NCBI RefSeq assembly: GCF_000287355.1
Contig: NC_018420.1
Location: 930,001 to 994,000, forward strand
Direction: 5' to 3'
Length of the DNA: 64,000 bases
From: a secondary endosymbiont of Heteropsylla cubana
GTDB taxonomy: Bacteria; Pseudomonadota; Gammaproteobacteria; Enterobacterales; Enterobacteriaceae
Part shown: positions 55,822 to 64,000 of the stretch, piece after piece
Numbering within the stretch: the stretch's first letter is position 1
Layout of the letters: the number at the start of each line of letters is the position of its first letter
Position numbers and translations under genes: made by a program
Notes under the pieces: generated by a model
Database searches by the model: none
The model's input: the letters and a program-made list of their open reading frames with translations, nothing else
Told to the model about the DNA's origin: nothing

Positions 55822-56895
55822 ATGAAGAAAAACTTACTCTTACTCATCATTTTTCCATTATTAACGTCTTGCTCTGCTAATAATTACAATAAAAAACATC
55901 AACATCATATCAAAGATATTGATGGTTTTAATATTTTTGTAGGGCAATTTGCTAATAATATTGAAACAATGTGGGGAATAAAGAAAGTGCTAATTGCTAA
56001 ACCTAGAGACTATATAAAATATACCGATCATTATCAAACTCGAATCCATATTAATTTTGATCTTGGCGTTATTAATATTGAAACTATAAATACTGAAAAT
56101 CCTATTGCACGCTTGCGTCAAGCGATTATTAGTACAATATTAATGAGCAAAAATACAGGGATTATGACACTATATGCAGATGCAAGTGACATTCCTATAA
56201 GCAATGAACCTTTTCTTTATGGTCAGGTAGTAGATCAGGATAATCATCCCATCCGATTTGTGTCGCAAGCAGCTAATTTTGCTAATCATTTACTACAGAC
56301 CCGCCTAGAAATCTGCATAACTAATCCACAAAAAATTTGGTCCGTAACTATAAAACTAATTCCAAACCACGTGGATAAACGTGCTAACGAATACTTATCT
56401 ATGGTAAAAAAATCCTCAAGAAAGTATGGCATAGATCAATCCCTTATCTTAGCAATTATCCAGGCAGAATCAAGTTTCAATCCTTATGCTGTGAGTCAAA
56501 CAGAGGCTTTAGGTCTCATGCAAATCATGAAACAAAGTGCTGGTCGAGATGTTTTTAAAATGAAAGGACAATGGGGAGAACCAAGCCGAAGTTACTTATT
56601 GGATCCACAAAACAATATAGATACAGGTACTGCTTATTTAGCTATACTTCAAAACACTTATCTTAGTGGTATTACAAATCCAAAATCACGACATTATGCT
56701 GTGATAACTGCTTATAATAGTGGCGCTGGAAGCGTATTACGAGTCTTTTCACACGATCAAACTGAAGCATTGCAGATTATCAACGGCATGCTACCAGATC
56801 AGGTTTATCAAACACTCACCACACACCATCCCTCGTCAGAATCTCGACGATATCTTTATAAAGTTCATGCTCTACAAAAACATTACCGACGCTGA
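55822..56895 (+). CDS. mltC: MltC, membrane-bound lytic murein transglycosylase C
   Basis: 357 aa (E. coli 359). Outer-membrane lipoprotein that cleaves peptidoglycan with 1,6-anhydro bond formation. Signal peptide [17 protein letters not shown] ends in a lipobox with lipidated Cys17, consistent with the LolCD/LolA system in this window. The N-terminal MltC-specific domain (residues 25-185) includes [10 protein letters not shown]. The SLT domain follows, with catalytic Glu in [25 protein letters not shown], then [16 protein letters not shown] and the [15 protein letters not shown] block. The ATG has no evident Shine-Dalgarno. It is last in the mutY-yggX-mltC cluster; nupG, next in E. coli, is missing. 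Confidence 0.96.
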   Translation: MKKNLLLLIIFPLLTSCSANNYNKKHQHHIKDIDGFNIFVGQFANNIETMWGIKKVLIAKPRDYIKYTDHYQTRIHINFDLGVINIETINTENPIARLRQAIISTILMSKNTGIMTLYADASDIPISNEPFLYGQVVDQDNHPIRFVSQAANFANHLLQTRLEICITNPQKIWSVTIKLIPNHVDKRANEYLSMVKKSSRKYGIDQSLILAIIQAESSFNPYAVSQTEALGLMQIMKQSAGRDVFKMKGQWGEPSRSYLLDPQNNIDTGTAYLAILQNTYLSGITNPKSRHYAVITAYNSGAGSVLRVFSHDQTEALQIINGMLPDQVYQTLTTHHPSSESRRYLYKVHALQKHYRR

Positions 56896-58145
56896 TTTTA
56901 TCACACAAACATACATATTTTTAATAAAAAATTTTATATAAATTACATGAGTTGCAAAAGAATTAAGTGCTATCTAAATACGTATATACTATTGAAAATA
57001 AAAATTAGACTATTTTATTTACTATTTTGGTTATATGTTTCATAAACAATTTGTTTGTTTATTGAATAAAATTAGAAAATATACTTATTTTACCCACTCA
57101 AAATCGTTAATAAAACTTATTATATATTATTATTTTTAATGTTTAATAAATTAACTTGATAAAAATTTTGATATTCAAAATATTACAATTTAATTATTAA
57201 TAATAGTAATAAACATCAATTAATTCTTATTAGATGATGACAACATTTTTCAGCATTGTTAATAATATTTGCAGATTATACATTTTTTTTGAATTATCTT
57301 TATTAATTTAGAGTTAGTTAAGCTTCTTAACATTTATTAAAATATAAAAGTTAACATAGTTATATTTAATTTAAAGAAGATATGATCATAGTTATCACCA
57401 TTCTTATATCAGCCAATAACATCTTGGAGAGATAAAATCTAATATAGTAATATGATTTACTTTAGATTATAAATTATAACTATCAAATTTTGACGATAAG
57501 CAGGCTAATTATAAATTTACACACATAAAAGAGTAAATCTTTTTAAAAAAAGAATAAATAAAATATGTTAATTATAAAATATATAAAGCATATGTATATA
57601 TAATTGAAAACAATATAAGAAGTAACGTTTTCTATTTTAATATCACTAAAAAATTATAAAAGAATTAGCTTACAACTGTTTTAGGAACCTTAGATGTTTA
57701 TAGTTCATTAATAAAAAATTTCTAATCTCTCTTCCCAAGAAATATAGCACCGCTCAAATAAAATCTTTTAAGAAACATAGTATTACAGTTTAACATATCA
57801 ACAGGAATATTGAGTTAAGAAACAACTTAAAGATATTTTGTAATTAACAGTTAATTTACACTTATATAAAAATTTTTATATATTTATTTGTTATAAATAT
57901 AAGTGAATTTTAATGTACTATTATTGCAATAACTGCTAAATTAATAAATTTTATCTAATTTATTAAAACTAAAATCATTCTTTGTTGCATAGTAAAGAAT
58001 TTTAAAAAAGAACATATATCAGTTTTCGTCATATTGTATTTTTATCTAAAATTTAATTTTTATATATAAAATAAAATCATAAAACTTATATAAAATAAGT
58101 TACCAATTTAATTTAATAGTATTAACCACGAAATATTAATAATAT
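56896..58145. other. Gene-free AT-rich region between mltC and tig (convergent)
   Basis: 1.25 kb, no gene recognised and no clear terminator for either flanking gene. Confidence 0.45.
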
Positions 58146-59450
58146 CTATTCTTCATTCGAATCCTGCATTAATTCGTAAAAATTCATTTTCTTTTCAATA
58201 AAACGAACATTAGAAAACAAAGCTTCGATTGCTTGTTGTTCAAGCGCTAAATTGCGAATATTATTCATTAACTCTTTATTTTTATAGTAATACTCTATAA
58301 CTTTTTTCGGATGTTCATAATCCTCAGCAATTTCTTCAATTAGGTTAATAATCAAAGTTTCATCTATTTTTATTTGATACTTTTGAACTATTTCACTTAA
58401 AAGAAAACAAACTTTAACGCGACGCAGTGCCTTTTTCTCAAATAAATCACGTGATAATTTAATAGGATGTTTTTTATTACTAGAATAACGATTTTCTGCT
58501 TGAGAGCGCAAAATATCTATTTCAGAGTTAACTAGTGCTAGTGGTACAGGAAATTCATTAGTAGTTAATAAGGCGTTAATTACTTGCTTCTTCATATAGT
58601 TTTTTAAAGCATTTTTTAGTTCGCGCTCCATATGTTTACGTATTTTAGATCGAAGATCTACAAAAGAACCACTGACAATGCCAAAACGTTTAATTAAAGC
58701 TTCATTCCATTCAGAGAAGACTTTTTGTTCAACTTTTTTCAAAGTAACAGAAAAATGAATACTTTCTTTATTAAAATTTTGTAATTGAGAAACTTTTGGT
58801 AAAGTCATGGTAACATCGAAAGTATCACCTACATTATGACCAATGATATTTTTTTCAAAATCATCCAGCATACGATTTTGACCAAACACAAGAACTAAAT
58901 CTGTAGATTGAGACCCCTTTAATTTTGTTTCGTTAATCTTACTCTTAATATCAATAGTAACACGATTTTCTATGCCAGCAGGACCAGTTATTTCTTTCCA
59001 TATGAATTGTTGTTTTTTTAGCGTATCTAACATAGTCTCAATATCAAGGTCTTTCAATTTTACAATAGGTTTTTTTATTTCGATAGCATCTAATCCCTTC
59101 AATGTGATTTCTGGATACACTTCAAACTCTACCGAATAACTAAAATCTTTACCCGTCTTATATTCACTAGGAATATATTTTGTATCACCTATAGGGTTAA
59201 TTTTCCAACGATTAATAGATTTAAGAAAGTTACTCTTCATCAACTCTTCAAGGACTTCTTTACGAACAGAAACCTCATGTCGCTTTACGACAAGATATAA
59301 AGGAGCTTTTCCTACACGAAATCCGTTAATCCGGATTGTTTTGGCGATATTGAGAAGTTTACTACTCACAGCTTCTTCGAGTATATTGGAAGCAATGGTA
59401 ATGTTCACGCGGCGTTTTAGCCCTTCCATGCTCTCAAGAGAAACTTGCAT
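58146..59450 (-). CDS. tig: Trigger factor, ribosome-associated chaperone
   Basis: 434 aa from the ATG at 59450 (GAGG about 7 nt upstream; E. coli 432); the in-frame start at 59486 is rejected. First chaperone to meet nascent chains at the L23 exit site. The N-terminal ribosome-binding domain carries the signature loop as GFRVGKAP (residues 43-50), where E. coli has GFRKGKVP, so Lys46 of the key FRK triplet is Val. The PPIase domain (about 150-245) is degenerate: VTIDIKSKI for VTIDFTGSV and RMLDDFE for RMIPGFE. The C-terminal arms (ALVNSEIDILRSQAENR, YEHPKKVIEYYYKNKELMNNIRN) are kept. It stands alone; clpP, lon and bolA are not seen. Confidence 0.95.
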   Translation of the reverse strand: MQVSLESMEGLKRRVNITIASNILEEAVSSKLLNIAKTIRINGFRVGKAPLYLVVKRHEVSVRKEVLEELMKSNFLKSINRWKINPIGDTKYIPSEYKTGKDFSYSVEFEVYPEITLKGLDAIEIKKPIVKLKDLDIETMLDTLKKQQFIWKEITGPAGIENRVTIDIKSKINETKLKGSQSTDLVLVFGQNRMLDDFEKNIIGHNVGDTFDVTMTLPKVSQLQNFNKESIHFSVTLKKVEQKVFSEWNEALIKRFGIVSGSFVDLRSKIRKHMERELKNALKNYMKKQVINALLTTNEFPVPLALVNSEIDILRSQAENRYSSNKKHPIKLSRDLFEKKALRRVKVCFLLSEIVQKYQIKIDETLIINLIEEIAEDYEHPKKVIEYYYKNKELMNNIRNLALEQQAIEALFSNVRFIEKKMNFYELMQDSNEE

Positions 59451-60910
59451 CTTATTACCTCGATAAATCACAATGTGTAATAACACCAGCAGCCGCTTTA
59501 AAAAAAACCTACGTGTCTAAGTATAATAACGTAAAATTGCTTTCCATATCTGGGTATATATACAATATTAAAAATCATTTTCTATATGTAGTTCTAATTT
59601 TTCTCGCTTTTTTTAAAAAAAACAATATATATCCTTAACAGAGGAATAGTTCTCATCAGTCGAGAACAGTACTAAGAATTACGCTCTATATATCAAAAAA
59701 AACAACCTAATAAAATGCAAATCTAATCGATTGTCTCTGCTGCTTCTAACTGATTCATATTTATCTTCTGAAGTATAGAAATATTCTTATCTGTTTTGAA
59801 CAAAAAATTATCTCCTAAACTTTTTATTATACAAACCATACTTTAATCATGAATTAAGAAACATTTAGACAACATAAAGCTATTAAATTTAAAATAGACA
59901 ATATAGGTTTTTGAATCTTTAGAAAAAACCTTGTTGCTTTCTTAAGCAGTTACTATTCTGATAGACAGAGACTTATTTCAATATTTATTTTTCAGATGAA
60001 AAATGTCAGAAATTTTATTATGTTTTTAGTGAAAAAAAACAACATTTTATTGTATAATTTTAAAAAAAATAATTTACTCTATTTTTATTAGACAATTAGC
60101 AATAAATTTTCAAAACTATACTCCTAACTATATCCCTATATTTCTATATAATAAATAAAAATTTAAACAATTTCTTATCACTAAGAATATAATTATTTTA
60201 GTCAACTTGATAACCAACAATGCTTGTTATCATTGTTTAAATTTTAATAATTTATTCAAAAAAAATTTTAAATTTAACGAACTTTTCTATCAAATATCTA
60301 AAATATTTATTATTTTTTAATTTTAGAATCTCGAACGATATAAAAAATTCCACTTATTAACAAATTAGATATCTGTGTGTTAGCACACCCCCTAAAATAT
60401 CTAGCACAAAACACTAATACAATAATAAAAAAATTAAAATTACATAAGATAAAATATTGTTTGTTGAAAAACCAACAATAATTCTCTCTAATTATGAGAA
60501 AATCAACTTAAACTAATTACATGGTTAAATAAAGATTAAATTACGATGTAAAATTCTATTTATTTAAGTGTTATTAAACTGAATAAATTAAATCTTTGCA
60601 TTTTTTCAAAAAAAACTATTATATGTATTACTTTACTTTTTTTTGTTATTATAAAAAACATAAATCGAAAAGAAGGGATTTCATAGCAAGAATTGTTGAT
60701 TATATAACACTTTTAAGTTTATTCTTTTTTTTGTTACAAACAAGATCACATTTAGTACAATTATACCATAGAAAATCAGATAAAATCTTTATTATAGTGA
60801 AATAAATAACAATAAAATTGTTTAAAATTATTCACAATAGACAAATTTTATTAAAAATAGAATTATTTCTCCTATTATAATCTAACTATTAAGGTTAAGA
60901 AACACTTCAC
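59451..60910. other. Gene-free AT-rich region between tig and lpxK
   Basis: 1.46 kb, no gene recognised. On the minus strand a 10-codon frame MNQLEAAETID near 59755-59725 is too short to call. A plus-strand frame at 60596-60805 is low complexity. Confidence 0.45.
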
Positions 60911-61969
60911 TTAAGCTTTTTTACTCTTGTCTTTCTTACTCTGATAGAGATAAATCGCTTGCAAAATTGGACTAAGCAATGATTTTTCAACATCTTGAGG
61001 AAAATGTACATCAACTGGCAAGTACCACCAGTTAGCTCGAGAAAATGCTTGACACTTGACTGCATCTTTTTCTGTCATTATTAGATCTTCCTCCGGCTTA
61101 ACTAAAACATCAATCATATGCTGTCGATATACTTGATGATCAGAAAATGCTACTTCTCTTAATGGCGTAACACCACCTAAATGCAAGGTATGAAAGAATC
61201 GTGTTGGATGAGCAATTCCAGCAATCGCTACTATTGACGAGAAACTACTAAGAGAACGTCGTTCACCACTGAGTAGATTTACAACCGTTTCACCCACAAG
61301 ATGCATGGATACTTCTCCAGGATAAACATCTCCGCCATTAACAATGATAGCTTGCACTGTTTTTAAACGAGTAGCTCTTTCACGTAGAGGGCCAGCGGGT
61401 AACCACCAACCGTTATAAAAACGATGCTTTCCATCAATAACCACCCATTCAATATCTCGACCAAGAGCATAATGCTGTAATCCGTCATCACTGACCACTA
61501 CATCAAGCGACTGCGTGCGCAATAACGCCGCTACCGCCTCGATACGTCGTGGTGCAACTGCAATAGGTAAACCAGTCCGTTGCCAGAGAAGAAGAGGTTC
61601 ATCTCCGCACTCTTTGCTAGTTGTAGTAGAATCTAATAAAATAGGATAATAATTTGCTCGTCCACCGTAACCACGTGAAACAATTCCAACTCGCCAACCT
61701 TGTTTTTGAAGTTGAACTACTAACCACAGAACTAACGGAGTCTTGCCATTACCACCTAAAGTTAAATTGCCTATCACTACAATAGGAATGGGAAAACGAT
61801 ATACTTTGCGCCATCCACAACGATAACTAAAACGAATACAAGCTGTAATTAATCCATATAAGCAAGAGAACGGCAATAGTAACCAATATAGAAAAAAAGA
61901 CTTAGACCAAATAAAATTTAAAATTAACTGAATTGTAGTTGATAAAGCCGTGCGTAAACACCTTGGCAA
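60911..61969 (-). CDS. lpxK: LpxK, tetraacyldisaccharide 4'-kinase
   Basis: 352 codons from the ATG at 61969, or 337 from the ancestral start position (E. coli 328). Inner-membrane kinase that phosphorylates the lipid A precursor to lipid IVA. The N-terminal membrane helix ([17 protein letters not shown]) is followed by a P-loop, [12 protein letters not shown], then [44 protein letters not shown], and the C-terminal [12 protein letters not shown]...WWYLPVDV. The E. coli start MIEKIWSG aligns with ILNFIWSK; here that first codon is ATT, overlapping the msbA TAA by one base, so translation may begin at the upstream ATG inside msbA. It lies in an msbA-lpxK operon as in E. coli. Confidence 0.95.
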   Translation of the reverse strand: MPRCLRTALSTTIQLILNFIWSKSFFLYWLLLPFSCLYGLITACIRFSYRCGWRKVYRFPIPIVVIGNLTLGGNGKTPLVLWLVVQLQKQGWRVGIVSRGYGGRANYYPILLDSTTTSKECGDEPLLLWQRTGLPIAVAPRRIEAVAALLRTQSLDVVVSDDGLQHYALGRDIEWVVIDGKHRFYNGWWLPAGPLRERATRLKTVQAIIVNGGDVYPGEVSMHLVGETVVNLLSGERRSLSSFSSIVAIAGIAHPTRFFHTLHLGGVTPLREVAFSDHQVYRQHMIDVLVKPEEDLIMTEKDAVKCQAFSRANWWYLPVDVHFPQDVEKSLLSPILQAIYLYQSKKDKSKKA

Positions 61970-63669
61970 GATATTAACTCCTGATGACTACCTCGCTCAA
62001 CGATTTTTCCCTCCACAACCACAAGGATTTGATCAGCTTTTTCGATAGTAGATAAGCGATGAGCAATAATCAGAGAAGTCCTGTTTTCTTGAAGAGCATC
62101 TAGCGCTTTTTGAATCTCTCGCTCAGATTCACTATCTAATGCTGAAGTAGCCTCATCTAGAATAAGAATTGGACAATCTCGTAATAGAGCTCGAGCAATA
62201 GCGATTCGCTGACGTTGACCCGCGGATAACAAAACTCCATTTTCACCAATAAAGGTATCTAAACCCTGATCTAGTTTATTAATAAAATCCATAGCATACG
62301 CCATACTAGCTGCTTTTTCGATCTGGTCTCGAGAATAAATTGTTTTACGCGCATAGGCTATATTGTTAGCGACAGTGTCATTAAATAAATGAAGATTTTG
62401 AGATACTACCCCAACTTGATTTCTGAGTGAAGAAAGTTTATAAGATCTTAAATCAGCACCATCAAGCAGGATATGTCCATGCTGAATATCATAAAACCGT
62501 GTTAATAGATTTGCAATCGTGGATTTTCCTGATCCGGAGCGACCCACTAAAGCTACAGTATGCCCTGCAGGGATATTTAGATTAATATTATAAAGTGAAG
62601 GTGTTTTTTTACCTGGATAGTAAAAAGTAACGTCCTTGAATAAGATATGGCCTTTAACTCGTTTAACTTCCACTACTCCCTCATCTTTCTCAGTTTCCAT
62701 ATCAAGAATGGAAAATAGAGTTTGACAAGCAGCCATACCTCGCTGAAATTGAGCATTTACATTAGTTAAAGATTTTAGTGGGCGCATTAAAGCAATCATT
62801 GATGAAAATACTACGGTAATTGTCCCAGCAGTTAATGTTTCCATAACTAACGGAAAGCTAGCAGCATACAAGATAAAGCCCAATGCAAGCGACGCAATAA
62901 ATTGAATTAACGGATCAGAAACCGATGAGGTAGCAACCATTTTTACCCCTTGTTGCCGAATACGATTGCTCACGCTATTAAAACGCTCATTTTCTACTTT
63001 TTGCCCACCGAAAATTAATACTTCTTTATGTCCTTTAAGCATCTGCTCAGCACTAGTGGTAACCTGACCCATTGTATTCTGTATTTTTTTACTAATCTGA
63101 CGAAAACGTTTTGATACCTGACGGATAGCAAGTGAAACAATAGGAGTTATTACTACTAAAATTAGGGATAATTGCCAGCTATAATAAAACATCATTGCAA
63201 ATAACCCAAGGATTAATGCACCTTCTCGAATAACACTAATTAAAGCACTAGAGGAGGATGAAGCTACCTGTTCAGAATCGTAGGTAATACGTGACAGTAA
63301 AGTACCAGTAGATTGTTGATCAAAAAATGATACCGGCATATCCATCATATGATTGAAGAGTCTACGACGCATATTCATTACTACTTTACCGGAAACCCAG
63401 GAAACACAATAATTAGAGATAAATCCACTAATGCCACGCAATACCATTAAACTAGTTATAATGAGTGGCATCCAAACAAGAATATTACTTTTAGCTTTTC
63501 CAAAGCCATCATCTAATAACGGTTTTATCAATGATAACATCAAAGTATCGCTAGCAGCGTTAATTATCAAGAAAATTGCTGCAACGATCAGACCGGGTTT
63601 AAAAGGTGACACCATTGGCCAAAGACGGTGGAAATTTTTCCAGGTGGGGAGAACTTTATCGTTTAACAT
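61924..63669 (-). CDS. msbA: MsbA, lipid A-core flippase (ABC transporter)
   Basis: 581 aa (E. coli 582). Homodimeric half-transporter that flips lipid A-core across the inner membrane. Six transmembrane helices lie in residues 20-310 ([20 protein letters not shown] first). The nucleotide-binding domain has Walker [11 protein letters not shown]-loop [11 protein letters not shown], Walker [13 protein letters not shown] and the H-loop IAHRLST. The ABC signature at 481-485 reads LSAGQ where E. coli has LSGGQ (Ala483). Its 3' end overlaps the lpxK frame. A promoter candidate and an orphan terminator lie upstream. Keeping MsbA and LpxK implies that lipid A is still made. Confidence 0.97.
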   Translation of the reverse strand: MLNDKVLPTWKNFHRLWPMVSPFKPGLIVAAIFLIINAASDTLMLSLIKPLLDDGFGKAKSNILVWMPLIITSLMVLRGISGFISNYCVSWVSGKVVMNMRRRLFNHMMDMPVSFFDQQSTGTLLSRITYDSEQVASSSSSALISVIREGALILGLFAMMFYYSWQLSLILVVITPIVSLAIRQVSKRFRQISKKIQNTMGQVTTSAEQMLKGHKEVLIFGGQKVENERFNSVSNRIRQQGVKMVATSSVSDPLIQFIASLALGFILYAASFPLVMETLTAGTITVVFSSMIALMRPLKSLTNVNAQFQRGMAACQTLFSILDMETEKDEGVVEVKRVKGHILFKDVTFYYPGKKTPSLYNINLNIPAGHTVALVGRSGSGKSTIANLLTRFYDIQHGHILLDGADLRSYKLSSLRNQVGVVSQNLHLFNDTVANNIAYARKTIYSRDQIEKAASMAYAMDFINKLDQGLDTFIGENGVLLSAGQRQRIAIARALLRDCPILILDEATSALDSESEREIQKALDALQENRTSLIIAHRLSTIEKADQILVVVEGKIVERGSHQELISCQGVYARLYQLQFS

Positions 63670-63701
63670 TCATTTACCACTGATAAGGCTAAATGGCGTT
63701 C

Positions 63702-63731
63702 TATCTACCTATTTAGCATGATATACTTCAA
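63702..63731 (-). promoter_or_regulatory. Possible msbA promoter
   Basis: On the minus strand TTGAAG (63731-63726) and TAGATA (63707-63702) are separated by 18 nt, with the -10 box about 33 nt before the msbA ATG. It is a reasonable sigma-70 candidate, though only moderately matched. Confidence 0.35.
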
Positions 63732-63747
63732 ACCACTGAGAACCCTT

Positions 63748-63779
63748 TATGATAAAAAAAGCACTTCCTGATAGGAAGT
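63748..63779 (-). terminator. Intrinsic terminator upstream of msbA
   Basis: On the minus strand ACTTCC, loop TATCA, GGAAGT is followed by GC and seven T (63754-63760). It is a good rho-independent terminator reading toward msbA. No gene is recognised in the 220 bp before it, so it belongs either to a gene beyond the window (ihfB or comEC by E. coli synteny) or to an erased one. Confidence 0.65.
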
Positions 63780-64000
63780 TAATTGCAAAGATAAGAAGTG
63801 TTCAATATGATAGTGATGTAGCTTGATTAATTTTAAACCTATCAAATTTTATGCAACGTTAGGAACAACTTAATTTTATTTACTACCTTATCATTAAAAT
63901 ACATTTTCAACAATTTACGTATCATAGTTACCTAGACTGCGATAGTCTTTAAGATAAAATTCTAAATTAAACAATAGTTAAAGCATCATTAATGAAAATG
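63780..64000. other. End of window, no gene recognised
   Basis: AT-rich. In E. coli comEC (ycaI) would occupy this position; no ComEC motif can be read. Confidence 0.4.

Overview
The window looks like a piece of a decaying, AT-rich insect-endosymbiont chromosome of the Enterobacterales. Every recognisable protein is a close relative of an Escherichia/Serratia protein. Only about 45% of the 64 kb is intact coding sequence, and genes sit as islands between kilobase-long AT-rich stretches in which decaying genes can sometimes still be read. I saw no insertion sequence, phage, plasmid, CRISPR, toxin or secondary-metabolite gene, and I recognised no tRNA or rRNA gene. The combination resembles an intermediate-stage symbiont such as a large low-density 'Candidatus Serratia symbiotica' genome; the species is inference.

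Layout. 1-5048: lolD (partial) and lolC on the minus strand, then a decayed Mfd N-terminus and an intact Mfd C-terminal two thirds. 6059-9629: lolA, a probable rarA remnant and serS. 10807-19046: prlC, udk, rep and rluB, widely spaced. 20214-29250: slyA with a clear terminator, yqjA, der and yciK. 29565-33936: trmB, a full-length pabB pseudogene and ssb. 35530-42762: sspA remnant with intact sspB, rssB remnant before galU, then sbcB after a 3 kb desert. 44703-49784: nrdB-nrdA and rpsT on the minus strand. 52190-52680: a dprA pseudogene inside a 4.6 kb desert. 54394-56895: mutY (two poly(A) frameshifts), yggX and mltC. 58146-63669: tig, lpxK and msbA on the minus strand.

How the genes fit together. 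The retained set is envelope maintenance (LolC/LolD/LolA lipoprotein sorting, MsbA/LpxK lipid A, MltC murein turnover, YqjA, GalU), nucleotide and DNA metabolism (NrdAB, Udk, SSB, Rep, ExoI), and translation and protein quality (SerRS, Der, S20, RluB, TrmB, trigger factor, SspB, PrlC). DNA repair and recombination is the class most visibly eroding: Mfd has lost its UvrB-like module, mutY is frameshifted, and dprA and rarA are remnants. Regulation is thin: SlyA is kept, while SspA and RssB appear lost.

I found no new biological system. The most interesting signals are the domain-precise survival of the Mfd translocase, the mutY frameshift at an A AAA AAG slippery site, an apparent ATG-to-ATT change at the ancestral lpxK start, substitutions in signature motifs of SerRS, trigger factor and MsbA, and several pseudogenes readable by frame-hopping.
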